From the NCBI GenBank assembly GCA_033032865.1, contig JAWHQI010000185.1, forward strand, positions 2,542,001 through 2,606,000: 64,000 bases of DNA, written 5' to 3'. Positions 30,368 to 41,001 of the stretch are shown piece after piece (positions within the stretch are counted from its first letter, which is position 1; each line of letters starts with the position of its first letter). The stretch is from Dactylorhiza incarnata. Taxonomy: Eukaryota; Streptophyta; Magnoliopsida; Asparagales; Orchidaceae. Under the pieces are notes generated by a model, which saw only the letters and a list, made by a program, of their open reading frames with translations, did not search any database and had not been told where the DNA came from. The position numbers and the translations under genes are program-made.

Positions 30368-32572
30368 ATGACCCGAGGTAGCACTTCGATTCTTCCTTTT
30401 GATCCGGAGATCGAGCGAACCCTTTTGAGGCACCGCCGTTCTCGTGATCAGGGAAATCAAATAGAATCCGAAGAGTCGATCGGGGACACTAACGCAGCAA
30501 ATATGGATCATAATCTTAATCCTCCTAATCTTAACGAGCCAAATCCTAATGAGGACGCGCAATGGACCGTGTCCTATTATACGCGGCCGAATTTGGAAGG
30601 CACACAATCGAGTATTGTTCGCCCCACGGTGGCGAACAATAATTTTGAGATCAAGTCCAGCATCATACAAATGGTGCAACAATCGGTGACCTTTGATGGT
30701 CAACTGGATGAGGATCCAAATTCACATATCTCTTACTTTCTTGAAATTTGCGACACTTTTAAGATCAATGGCGTCACCGATGACGCCATTCGATTACGTC
30801 TTTTTCCTTTTTCTTTGCGGTCTAAGGCCAAGCAGTAGCTGGGCTCCCTACCTAGGGGATCCATCACTACATGGGCCGAAATGGCGAAAAAATTTCTTAA
30901 TAAATATTTCTCGCCTTCAAAGACCGCTAAATTGCGCACGGATATTGCATCGTTCATGCAAATCGACTCGGAGACTCTCTATGACACATGGGAGTGCTTC
31001 AAGGAGCTTTTGCGTCGATGCCCTCACCATGCACTTGCCACTTGGCAACAAGTGCAAATATTTTATAATGGCTTAAATCTTCAAACGAGGCAAATGATTG
31101 ATGCGGCCGCCGGGGGGACATTAAATAATAAAACCCCGATAGCCGCTCAAGAGCTTTTCGAAGAGATGGCCACAAATGCGTACCAATGGAACATACCCGG
31201 AGCATGGCCTAATAAGCCGGCCGGAATTTTTGAAATAGACGCAAACGCAAATTTAGCTTTACAATTTGAGCGCTTAACAAAGCAAGTGGCGGAGATGTCT
31301 GCTTCCTCCGCCACTCCTCCTTGGGCTAATAACTTTTTAATTGAAGAACATGTTGACTACATGGGAAATCCACCTCGGCCTTCCTATAACCCGAACACCG
31401 CTCCGTATAATAACACCTACAATGCGGGTTATAGGAATCATCCGAATTTCTCATGGAGCAACCAAGGAAATGCTCAGTGTCCTATGAATTTAAATCAACC
31501 TCCCCCGAATCAACTTCTTAACTTAACTCCGCCTCCAAATTTGATTTCTCAAAATTATAATCCACCCGGTTTTCCACCGCAACAGCAAAAACTCTCTCCG
31601 ATTGAAGAGGTTTTTGCAAAATATGTTGCTACAAATGAAACGAACATCCGGAACCTTACCGGATCGATCAAAAATTTAGAGAATCAAGTGGGCCAACTCG
31701 CAAAGATGATTTCTGAGCGTCAACAAGGAGCACTACCGGGGAACACCAAGCAAAATCCAAAGGAGAGCGCGCACGCGATTACACTCCGAAGCGGGAAGGA
31801 GGTGGTTCAAAAACAGGACGAACCCAAGGTAATTTCCTCTCCTCCTCCTCATACTTTTAATTCATCTTCGAATTTGCCCGCTACGATAGCTCCGCACACT
31901 TCTATTTTAAATCCGCGCGCTCCTACTTCTAATATTCCGTATCCATCGAAATTTAAAAATGAAAGCGCCGAAAAAAATTATAAAAAGTTTCTAGATGTTT
32001 TAAAACAAATCCATATTAATGTACCTTTCTGCGAGGCTATCTCACAAATGCCTAAATATGTGAAATATCTTAAGGAGTTGCTCTCCAATAAGAAAAAGTT
32101 AGAAGATATTTCGCATATTTCTTTAAACGCAGAATGCTCTGCGGTTGTACTCAACAAATTGCCGAAAAAAGCAAATGACCCGGGACGGTTTTCCATCCCA
32201 TGTCTTTTTGGCAATTCGTTAGTAAAACACGCCTTAGCGGATCTTGGAGCAAGCATCAACCTTATGCCATTTTCTTTGTTCAAAAAGCTAGGTCTAGGAA
32301 ATCCAAGCCCCACTCGAATGAGTATTCAATTAGCGGATCGTTCTTTAAAATATCCGATAGGAATAATGGTGGACGTGCTCGTCAAGGTTGACAAATTCAT
32401 CTTCCCGGTGGATTTTGTCATTCTTGACATCGAAGAGGATGCCGAAGTACCCCTCATACTCGGCCGCCCCTTCCTTGCCACCTCCCGCGCTATTATCGAC
32501 GTAAGTAACGGAAAGCTCCTCCTACGGGTTGGAGACGATGAAGTTACTTTCGGCATAAATTCCTCGATGTGA
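30368..32572 (+). pseudogene. gag and protease of E
   Basis: Start MTRGSTSILPFDPEIERT. A retrotransposon gag domain (NFEIKSSIIQMVQQS, FLEICDTFKINGVTDDAIRL) is cut by TAG at 30836-30838, where A has Trp (KAKQWLG); the frame continues unshifted. A Pro/Asn-rich linker follows (NPNFSWSNQGNAQ). A helical block (QVGQLAKMISERQQGALPG) comes next. The aspartic protease ends this part: ALADLGASINLMP has the active-site Asp, and VPLILGRPFLATSRAIIDV the C-terminal hydrophobic motif. No zinc knuckle is visible. The part ends at TGA 32570-32572, where A has CGA. Confidence 0.92.
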
Positions 32573-34642
32573 AACACGCTAGAAAATGACGATTCATGTT
32601 TTTACTTAGAAGAGTGTTGTGAGTTTGATTCATCCCTCGAGTTAGTTTCATCGGCGAGTAGTGATTCCGAGCCCGTAGAGCTTTTTTGTGATGAAGAAGA
32701 GGTTTCTCACCCCACACCACCCGAACCATTATTTTTAGAAAAATTAAAAATCAAGACTTCTTATGAAGAACCACCCGTATTGGAGTTAAAACAACTCCCC
32801 CCTCACCTTAAATACTTGTTTTTGGAAAAAGAGTCTAAGCTACCCGTCATCATTTCATCCGATCTTAGCGACTCAGAAATTTCTGAGTTGACTATAGTCT
32901 TAAGAAAGCACCGCCACGCAATTGCGTGGCAATTATCGGACATTAAGGGTATAAACCCATCTTTCTGCACTCATAAAATATTTCTCGAAGATAATTCCCA
33001 AAATTCAGTCCAGCCTCAACGACGACTAAACCGTAACATGAAAGAAGTCGTTAAGGCCGAAGTTATAAAACTTCTGGACGCGGGAATCATCTACCCGATA
33101 TCGGACAGTACTTGGGTTAGCCCAGTACAAGTCGTGCCAAAGAAAGGTGGTGTCACGGTAGTTGCGAACAAAAATAACGAATTGATCCCAACCCGTACTG
33201 TTACAGGTTGGCGGATGTGCATCGACTATCGGAAATTAAATGATGCCACCCGTAAGGATCACTTCCCTCTACCATTTATCGACCAAATTTTAGAACGCCT
33301 TTCGGGTCACTCCTACTACTGTTTTCTAGATGGTTTGTCGGGATACTTCCAAATTCCAATTTCGCCCGACGACCAAGAGAAAACCACTTTCACTTGTCCC
33401 TTTGGCACCTTCGCTTATTGAAGGATGCCATTTGGTCTTTGTAACGCGCCAGCTACATTCCAAAGATGTATGCTGGCAATTTTTGACGAGTTAGTGGAGG
33501 AGGTGATGGAAGTATTTATGGACGATTTTTCCGTGTATGGGAGTTCATTTGAAAACTGTTTAAAAAATCTCAAGCGCGTGTTGCAGCTATGTGAGGAAAC
33601 AAATTTAGCGCTTAATTGGGAAAAATGCCATTTTATGGTCAAGGAAGGACTAGTCCTTGGCCATAAAATTTCGGGCAAGGGAATCGAGGTCGATAGGGCC
33701 AAGATTGAAGTAATTGAAAAACTTCCCCCTCCCACAAACGTAAAAGCTATTAGGAGTTTCCTAGGCCACGCGGGGTTCTATCGGCGCTTTATACAAAATT
33801 TTTCCAAAATCACAAAGCCGTTAACCCATCTTCTTGAAAAGGAATCCTCATTTATTTTTAGCGATGAATGCCATTTGGCCTTTAAACTTATCAAAGAAAA
33901 ACTTATAAACTCCCCGATTCTAGTCGCGCCGGATTGGTCGCTCCCTTTTGAAATCATGTGCGACGCGAGTGACATTGCGGTTGGTGCCATTTTAGGCCAA
34001 CGGGTGAGTAAGTATTTCCACCCTATCTATTATGCGAGCAAAACACTCACGTCGGCACAAGCAAATTACACCACGACCGAGAAAGAGCTTCTAGCGATCG
34101 TTTTTGCCTTCGATAAGTTTAGGTCATACATCACCCTCTCGAAAGTTATCGTCTTCACGGATCACTCCGCACTTAGGTATCATTTAAGCAAATCGGACGC
34201 CAAGCCTCGTCTTTTGCGATGGATCCTCCTCTTGCAGGAGTTTGACTTAGAGATCCGGGACAAAAGGGGAGCCGAAAACTTGGCGGCCGATCACCTCTCC
34301 CGTTTAGAAAACCCCGCCTCTGACGTATTAATAGAATCTGACATTAATCATAAATTTCCCGAAGAGCTCCTCCTTACTCTCGAAAATATTAATTCATCGT
34401 CTACCCCCTGGTTTGCAGATCTGGCTAACTATTTAGTAGCCCGGGTCCTGCCAAAAGAATTCTCGAGTCAGCAAAAGAAGAAATTCTTTTCTGATTTAAA
34501 GAATTACTTTTGGGAGGACCCCTTTTTATTCTGTGTATGCGCAGACCAGGTAGTAAGACGATGTGTCTCGAGTGAGGAAGGCCTTAAAATTTTACGTCAT
34601 TGTCATGAGGGACCCACCGGAGGTCATTATCATTCAAACTGA
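32573..34642 (+). pseudogene. Reverse transcriptase and RNase H of E
   Basis: The same frame as gag. After a linker with ELKQLPPHLKYLFLEK comes reverse transcriptase: MCIDYRKLNDATRKDHFPLP, catalytic D in FLDGLSGYFQIP, a TGA at 33419-33421 before [17 protein letters not shown], and FMDD in [11 protein letters not shown]. RNase H follows with D in [15 protein letters not shown] in [12 protein letters not shown] in [10 protein letters not shown] and D in ADHLSRLE. Ends at TGA 34640-34642. Makes cDNA and removes the RNA strand. Confidence 0.93.
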
Positions 34643-35621
34643 ACCGCAAGGAAGGCGCTGGAGGCGGGCTTTTATTGGCCCTCGCTCTTCAAAGATGCTC
34701 ACACCCTTGTGAGTACTTGCGACAGCTGCCAGCGGTCGGGGAACATCTCCCGCCGGGATGAGATGCCCCAAAACATTTTCTTAGAATGCGAAATTTTCGA
34801 CTTTTGGGGTATCGATTTTGTTGGTCCTCTCCCTCCATCTTTTTCAAATAAATATATTCTATTGGCGGTCAACTACGTATCGAGGTGGGCGGAAGCGCAA
34901 GCTCTCCCCACGAATGATGCGTGAGTCGTCGTTAATTTCTTAAAAAAATTATTTTCTCGATTTGGCACGCCGCGCGCTATTGTGAGTGATTGGGGCACCC
35001 ATTTTTGCAATACTCAATTTACAAAAATCTTAGCGAAATATGGTGTCACTCACAAATTATCCACCGCATATCACCCACAAACGAGCGGCCAAGTCGAAGT
35101 TGTTAATCGAGAATTAAAACGGATTTTAGAAAAAACAGTTTCTATCAATCAGAAGGATTGGGCAATAAAGCTCGATGACGCGCTATGGGCCTATCGAACG
35201 GCGTACAAGACCGCTATCGGTTGTACACCGTATCGAATGGTTTATGGCAAGGCTTGCCACCTTCCGGTCGAATTAGAACACCGCGCATTTTGGGCGCTTA
35301 AATTTTTAAACCTCGATTCCACTCTAGCGGGAGAACAAAGAAAATTTTTATCACGATAAGCATATAAAATTTCCAAAATCTTTTTCGCCAGGCGATCTCG
35401 TCCTCCTTTATAATTCCCGCCTTCGCCTTTTTCCCGGAAAACTAAAATCCCGATGGTCTGGACCCTTTATTGTTAAAGAGGTTTGGTCCTATGGGACAAT
35501 TTTAATTTCCCACCCAGAAAAAGGTACCTTCAAAGTAAACGGCCACCGCCTTAAATTATATCTTCCGGGAGAGTTAACTAATGAAAAGAGTGATTCGATT
35601 GTATTTCAACCTATAATATGA
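34643..35621 (+). pseudogene. Integrase of E
   Basis: The HHCC zinc region starts before the stop ([14 protein letters not shown]) and continues after it ([19 protein letters not shown]). The catalytic residues are present: D in [11 protein letters not shown] in [11 protein letters not shown] in [15 protein letters not shown] lies at 34922-34924. A deletion or frameshift near 35340-35350 moves the C-terminal part ([20 protein letters not shown], then KSRWSGPF) to another frame, which ends at 35619-35621. No chromodomain is visible. Confidence 0.9.
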
Positions 35622-37255
35622 TCGGCAAGTGGGTCAAGCTACGCGACCTTAAACAAAGCGCTTTTGGGAGGCACCCCAAAGTTATCTTTTGTTATTTTCT
35701 CTTGTCTTTTCTTTTCTTCTTTAACAACTTTTGCAAGTAATCGCGGCTTCCCCACAAAAGCTTCAAAAAAAATCAGGGAAGCCCTTTTTCCTTCTCTTCT
35801 TTCGTTTTTGCTTTTCTTTTTACCTTTTCTTACTTCATACTTATTTTTAAACATTGGGGACAATGTTTAACTTTAAGTATGGGGGTGTAAATAGCCCTTT
35901 GTAAATATTTGTAAATAGTTTTAAAAAGAAAATTTTCAAAAAAAAAAAAACAACAAAAAGAAAATTTTAATTTTGTTTCTATGATTTCCTTTATTTAAGC
36001 ACTTGTAAAATCCAAAAACTCAAAAAAAAATTTAGAAAATCGAAAATTAAAATCTTGGAAAGGGACGTTTGGGATTTCATCCCATCACACCTCCTAGTAC
36101 CTTGCGAACCCTTCACCGGGTAGCCCTTGGGAAGTCCAAGACTTGCAAAAATTGTTAAGTTTTAAAGCTAGTTTCCTTTCTTTGTAAATAGTTTTTAATG
36201 TCAAAAATTCAAAAAAAAGATAATATCAAAAATTCAAAAAAAAAAAAAAATCTTATATCCCTCCTTCTTGTTGTTTTTGTGATTTCTTAGAAATCTAGCT
36301 GAGAATGTTTATAAGCATGTTTAAGTTTTTAATTGGCTAAAATTTTGCTTATCATAGTTTGTTAATTTTAAATTTGAGGTAATCTTGATTTAAGAATCAT
36401 CTTATGATTTTAAATTGATTAGAGAATTTTGTTAGCATGACTTCTCTTTTTATTTTTAAATGGCTTCATTTTGTAGTAAATTTCCTAAACCTCTTTAGAT
36501 TTCAATTATATTTTCTTCTAACTTCTTAGATCTTAGGAATTTTAATTTTACTAGAATTTGCTCTCAATATGATTTAAAGCTAGCTAGATTTATTTTCCCC
36601 TACCATACCCCCTTTGATGGCATAAAAAAATATATATTAAAAGATCATATGTCATGGGAATAAGAGGATAAAATTCATTATTCCCTAAAACATATGCACC
36701 CAAAATATTTGAAAAGATTATATGGCATGGAGTAAGAGGATAAAATTCATTACTCCTAAACCATATACATTTTGGGTTTTTATTAGAAGAGAAAAAAAAA
36801 AGAGAAAGAAAAAAAAAAGGAAATTTCATGATAAATTTCATTTCCTCCATTCAAAAATGTCTCTTCTTATGCCAAATTTTATGAAATCCCCCTTAGCCAA
36901 TTATCATTGTTCTAGTTTTAGTTGAAAATTATGGAGAGAGCAATATTTAGTAATTTACTTTTCCTTAAGTTTCTTTTAAGGTAGAGTTCTTATTATTTTA
37001 ATTTAATTTAGTTTTATAATTTCTACAATTTTGTTAAACTACTTAATTTTCTTGAGAAGTTCTTGCCTAAACATTTTTCCTTCTTTTCAAATCATCATCA
37101 TAATTTAGGACTTAACTCCCCCTTGAATTTACTCTTAACTTAACTTTTGGTTAAATGAAATTTTAGTTTTAAATTAAAATTTTTTTAAGGATGTCTTATA
37201 AATTATGTCTCACACTTTTGCTCTGGAATAGCAAAACCTCAAGTATGGGGGTATT
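35622..37255 (+). other. 3' non-coding region of E
   Basis: 1.6 kb without a credible ORF. A block near 35652-35685 (AAACAAAGCGCTTTTGGGAG) is shared with element C. At 35851-35866 a palindrome ACATTGGGGACAATGT precedes an internal polypurine-like TAAGTATGGGGGTG (35874-35887). A-runs occur around 35937-36250. At 36600-36780 two versions of a CATATG..AAAATTCATTA unit are repeated. The true polypurine tract is at the end. Confidence 0.75.
37238..37255 (+). other. Polypurine tract of E
   Basis: CTCAAGTATGGGGGTATT directly before the 3' LTR TGATAAG. Confidence 0.85.
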
Positions 37256-38535
37256 TGATAAGTAGTATTTTTATAACTTTTTAATAGAAAATTTTGTAAA
37301 TATTTAATATGAATTTTCCTTTTTATGTCAATTTTAGGTTATAAGTAGTTCTTTTTGTAATTTTGATTCTAACTTAGCTTAATTTCAATTTTTGCAGAAT
37401 TTTGGGACAAATCAGGAAAAATGGCATGTCACGCCCTCGGTCACGCCCGTGACCAAGGGCGTGTAACCTGAAGATCAGTCCAGAATCGATGCCGCGCTGT
37501 TTGAACCAGTCCACACCAAGTCACGCCCCAGGTCACGCCCGTGACCCAAAGTCACACCCGTGACCGGGGGCGTGTAATATTAGAATCTTCCACGTAGAGC
37601 CGCCGTCGAGACATGGAGTTGCAGTCGAGAAGTCAACTTGAGTCACGCCCGTGACCCACATGTCACGGCCGTGACTTGCCCGCGTGATCTCTGCTTTGCC
37701 GCCGCGCCAAATTCTAGCCCACGCCGCATTTAATGCAGCCGTCCAAAGTCACGGCCGTGACCCGACATGTCACGCCCGTGACATGTCATTTCTCGCCGCG
37801 CCGTCCAAAAATCCCACGCCGCTGTCAGATCCGATGTGAATAGTGCAGTCACGCCCTTGGTCACGCCCGTGACCAAGGGCGTGTAATCTGAAATTTTTTC
37901 CTATAAATTCAGAGGTTCTCCTTGAGTCCAGGGTTCTGAAATTTGGAGATGGGGAGGTGCTGTTAGAGCTGAGAGTGAGTTTTTCAAGTTAATGTTCATG
38001 TTTCTTAAGGCTTTCATGTTCTCCTCCTTCCCTTTTCATGCAATGTTGTAATGTAACTTTCGTGTACTAGTTTTCTTAAGCTTGCAACTTTCATTTTCCT
38101 TAGCCTTGCACTCTTAAATTAAGGCTTGTAATAGTTCTTTGATTTTCATTAAACTTAGTTTTCTCTTTCATGTTCTTTTTCTCCTTAAGTAATTTCTTCA
38201 TTTTCATGCAAGGTTAAATTTTTCTCTCCTTAGTAATGTTCTCTTTTTATGCAATGTCAATTTCTCTTTCTTTTCATGCAATGTTCAAGCTTTTCATTTA
38301 GTTTGAATTTAGTTTTAATTTTAGTTAAGCGAAAACAAACCACCTCAATTTTCGTCGATAAGATAATGGTGATTTTCCTCGAAGTAGAAGTAATCAACGC
38401 GCCCCGTGGAATACGACCTTGATATTCCTAAATATCCTATACTATAGACGATAAGGTACACTTGCCTTTATCGGATATAGTCTTGGAGAAAATCTCAAAT
38501 CTTCACTAAATTTCAAAACCGAAAAATCTATATCA
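37256..38535 (+). repeat. 3' LTR of E
   Basis: 1280 bp, TGATAAGTAG to CTATATCA. Eight palindromes between 37438 and 37874, a perfect 34-nt inverted repeat at 37850-37883, TATA box at 37901-37908. Followed by the target duplication AATCC (38536-38540). Confidence 0.95.
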
Positions 38536-38540
38536 AATCC
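38536..38540. repeat. Target-site duplication of E, right
   Basis: AATCC, identical to 28923-28927. Confidence 0.92.
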
Positions 38541-39457
38541 CTCCCATAGAAGAGACCCAAATCCGAGGTGGATTTGACATACTTCAAGAAACTCCTAGCC
38601 GCCACAAGATGAGGCTTCCGAGGCTCTGCCATAAAACAACTCACCCTGCCAACTGCATAAGCAATATCCTGCCTCATGATCGTCAAGTATATCAGACTTC
38701 CAAACAAAGCCCGGAACACCAAAGGATCGGTAAGAACCTTCCCCTCATCTCATCGAAGATGAACTCCAACCTCCAGTGGAGTAGAGCTGCTCTTACCCCC
38801 TTCCATCCCGAACCTTTTCACGATTCGATCCGCATGGACTTTTTGGGAAACAAGCATACCACTCTCTTTCCTCTCCACTTCGAGCCCAAGGAAATGGTAG
38901 AGCTCACCCAAATCCTTCATCTCGAATCTGATAGCTAGCTCAGCACGAAGCCTAGCTACCTCCACTTCAGAATTCCCCGTGACGATCATATCGTCAACGT
39001 ACAACAGCACCAAGACCTAAAGCTCCCCCGTCTTCTTTTTGAATAAGCTTGAATCTGAATCAGAAGCAAAGTATCCGCAGAACTGGAGGTATTCTGCGAT
39101 CTTCCCGTACCACGCCCGAGGCGCTTGCTTCAAGCCGTAAAGAGCCTTCTTGAGCTTGCAAACATATCTTGGGTGCTCTTCAGATACATAACCAGGTAGC
39201 TGATCCATGAATATATCCTTGTCAATCTCGTCGTATAAGAAGGCATTCTTTACGTCGAGTTGCCAAATCTTCCACTCTTGGCAGGCTGCCAAAGCGATCA
39301 CCACCTGGACTGAAGTCATCTTGGCAATGGGGCTGAATGTTTCTTCATAATCTTCCCCATACTTCTGATAGAAACCTCGAGCTACAAGGCGATCCTTGTA
39401 CCACTCAATACTTCCATCAGCCTTCTTCTTCAGCTTGAAAACCCACTTGCAAGTCAC
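38541..39457 (-). pseudogene. Reverse transcriptase of copia H
   Basis: Minus strand from CKWVFKLKKKADGSIEWYK through RLVARGFYQKYGEDYEETF, WQLDVKNAFLYDEI and [12 protein letters not shown], a TAG at 39017-39019, then the catalytic YVDD in LLYVDDMIVTG. A TGA at 38750-38752 follows GVHLR, and the last part (LIYLTIMRQDIAYAVGRV) reaches the E insertion. One frameshift near 39457 separates it from integrase. The fragment ends GLFYGRD at the target duplication. Confidence 0.9.
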
Positions 39458-40986
39458 TGGAGTATCACCCTCAACCTAGGCACCAAGTACCAAGTCTCAT
39501 TCTTCCTGAGGGCAGTCATCTCTTTATCCATGGCTCCTTCCCACTCCTTGACTCCAATGACATTTTCATAACAAGATGGATCTCTCTCATCCAGGGGACC
39601 TGCTAATAAACATGAGACGAAGCTCACCAAGTTTCCGCCCGTATACCGATCTGGTGGAATAATGGTCCTCTTGGACCTCCTCAGAGCTTTACTCTGATCC
39701 ACCTCTTCAACTGCAACTTCTATACTAGCTCTCCTTTCAGGAATACTTGGAGCATTGCTCCCCTTGCTTCCAAAACCTGAAGCACCTGACCCAGAGCTAG
39801 AAGCACCTGGAGCACCTGGAGAAATCGGTAACTCCACCAGAACTTCCTTTGCAGCTTCCTCTGATTCACCATCAATCCTGCTTCCTTGTAGCTCAACAAA
39901 AGAGCTATCTTGGTATGATGTCATCTCGTCGAATACCACAACCCTTGAGACCACATATCTCCATGTCTCGGGATCCATCCATCTCCACCCTTTCTTTCGG
40001 TCATCATAACCGACTAAGACTAGTTTCCTTTTCTTTGTATCTAGCTTCATTCGAAGGGCATCGGAAATATGCACATAGCAGGTAGAACCAAACACTTGAA
40101 AGTGTTCCACGCTTGGCTTATCCTTGAACATCAACTCATGAGGGGTCTTCATGTTGATGGGACTGAGAGGCATCCGGTTGATGACATAGGCCGCACAAGA
40201 CATTCCCTCTGCCCAGAAGGACCATGGGATACTCTTGGCATGAAGCCAACATTTGCAGGTCTCCGTCAGATGACGGATCTTCCGCTCTGCAACTCTGTTA
40301 TGTTGTGGAGTGTGAGCACAAGAAAGCTCTCTTTGGATGCCATGCTTCCTGCAGAAGTTAAAGAACGCCTTGGAGGTGAACTCCCCTCCATTGTCTATTC
40401 TGAAACTTTTGACCCGCAGGTTGATCCGACCTTCCACCAGCTCCTTGAACTCCATAAACCTCTCAAACGCCTCCGACTTATCCTTCAGAAAACATACCCA
40501 AGTATATCTGGTGAAGTCATCAACCAAAATCAGCATATACCTGCTACCTCCAATACTGGCAGTGTTGGTAGGTCCAAACAGATCACCATGTATACAATCC
40601 AATGGTGCTTTGCATCTGCTTTGTGATTTGTCAAATGGAAGACGTTGAGCCTTACCAAACTGACTGCCTACACAAACGTGACCATCTCCGAAAGATGACA
40701 AGCTAGGCAGACCTTTCACAAGGCCTCTTCCCGCCATAGCCTTCAACTTATCCATCCCAACATGCCCAAGTCTTTAGTGCCATATAGAGGCATTATCGTT
40801 ATCCCTCATCTTATCAACATTGGAACTTGTTGAAAGAACAAACAAGTCCTTCACCTGTCTCCCTACATGAGTGACCTCAGCTTTCACGGCTGAAACATTT
40901 TGGAGAAATTTCACTTCTGTTGGACCGAACAGAACGTGATAGCCAACATCCACAGCATTGGTCACAGAGAAGAGATTCTTCTTCAT
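39454..40986 (-). pseudogene. Integrase of copia H with pre-integrase zinc region
   Basis: Begins VTNAVDVGYHVLFGP in the pre-integrase region. A TAA at 40774-40776 replaces the usual Lys or Arg in WH-RLGHV. The catalytic core follows: D in CIHGDLFGPT, D in FRIDNGGEF, E in NRVAERKIRHL. A Gly/Ser/Ala-rich stretch (about 39850-39750) and an acidic linker lead toward reverse transcriptase. The start of pol is missing because chromovirus L begins 15 bp away. Confidence 0.9.
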
Positions 40987-41001
40987 CCCCAGAATATGAT
41001 A

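Larger units (their letters stand above)
28928..38535 (+). mobile_element. Athila-type gypsy element E, full length
   Basis: A complete 9.6-kb element: two 1280-bp LTRs (28928-30207, 37256-38535), tRNA-Asp primer site 30214-30231, one gag-pol frame 30368-35621, 1.6 kb of non-coding 3' sequence and a polypurine tract. Target duplication AATCC. The LTRs differ at about 21 sites (1.6%). There is no envelope-like ORF. The gag-pol frame has five stops, four of them TGA where Arg is expected, and one frameshift near 35345. The 5' LTR starts TA rather than TG. It is the best reference here for the broken element A. Confidence 0.95.
27483..41001 (-). mobile_element. Copia element H, 5'-truncated and split by element E
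   Basis: Minus strand: GAG-pre-integrase from about 40986, integrase, reverse transcriptase to 38541, then (after the E insertion) RNase H 28922-28424, polypurine tract and 3' LTR 27483-28429. Protease, gag and 5' LTR are absent because chromovirus L begins at 41002. Lineage within copia is not assigned. The coding parts contain frameshifts and stops. Confidence 0.87.

Noticed and set aside
40069..40626. Plus-strand 185-codon open frame
   Set aside because: It is the antisense shadow of the copia H integrase, which has clear catalytic motifs on the minus strand.
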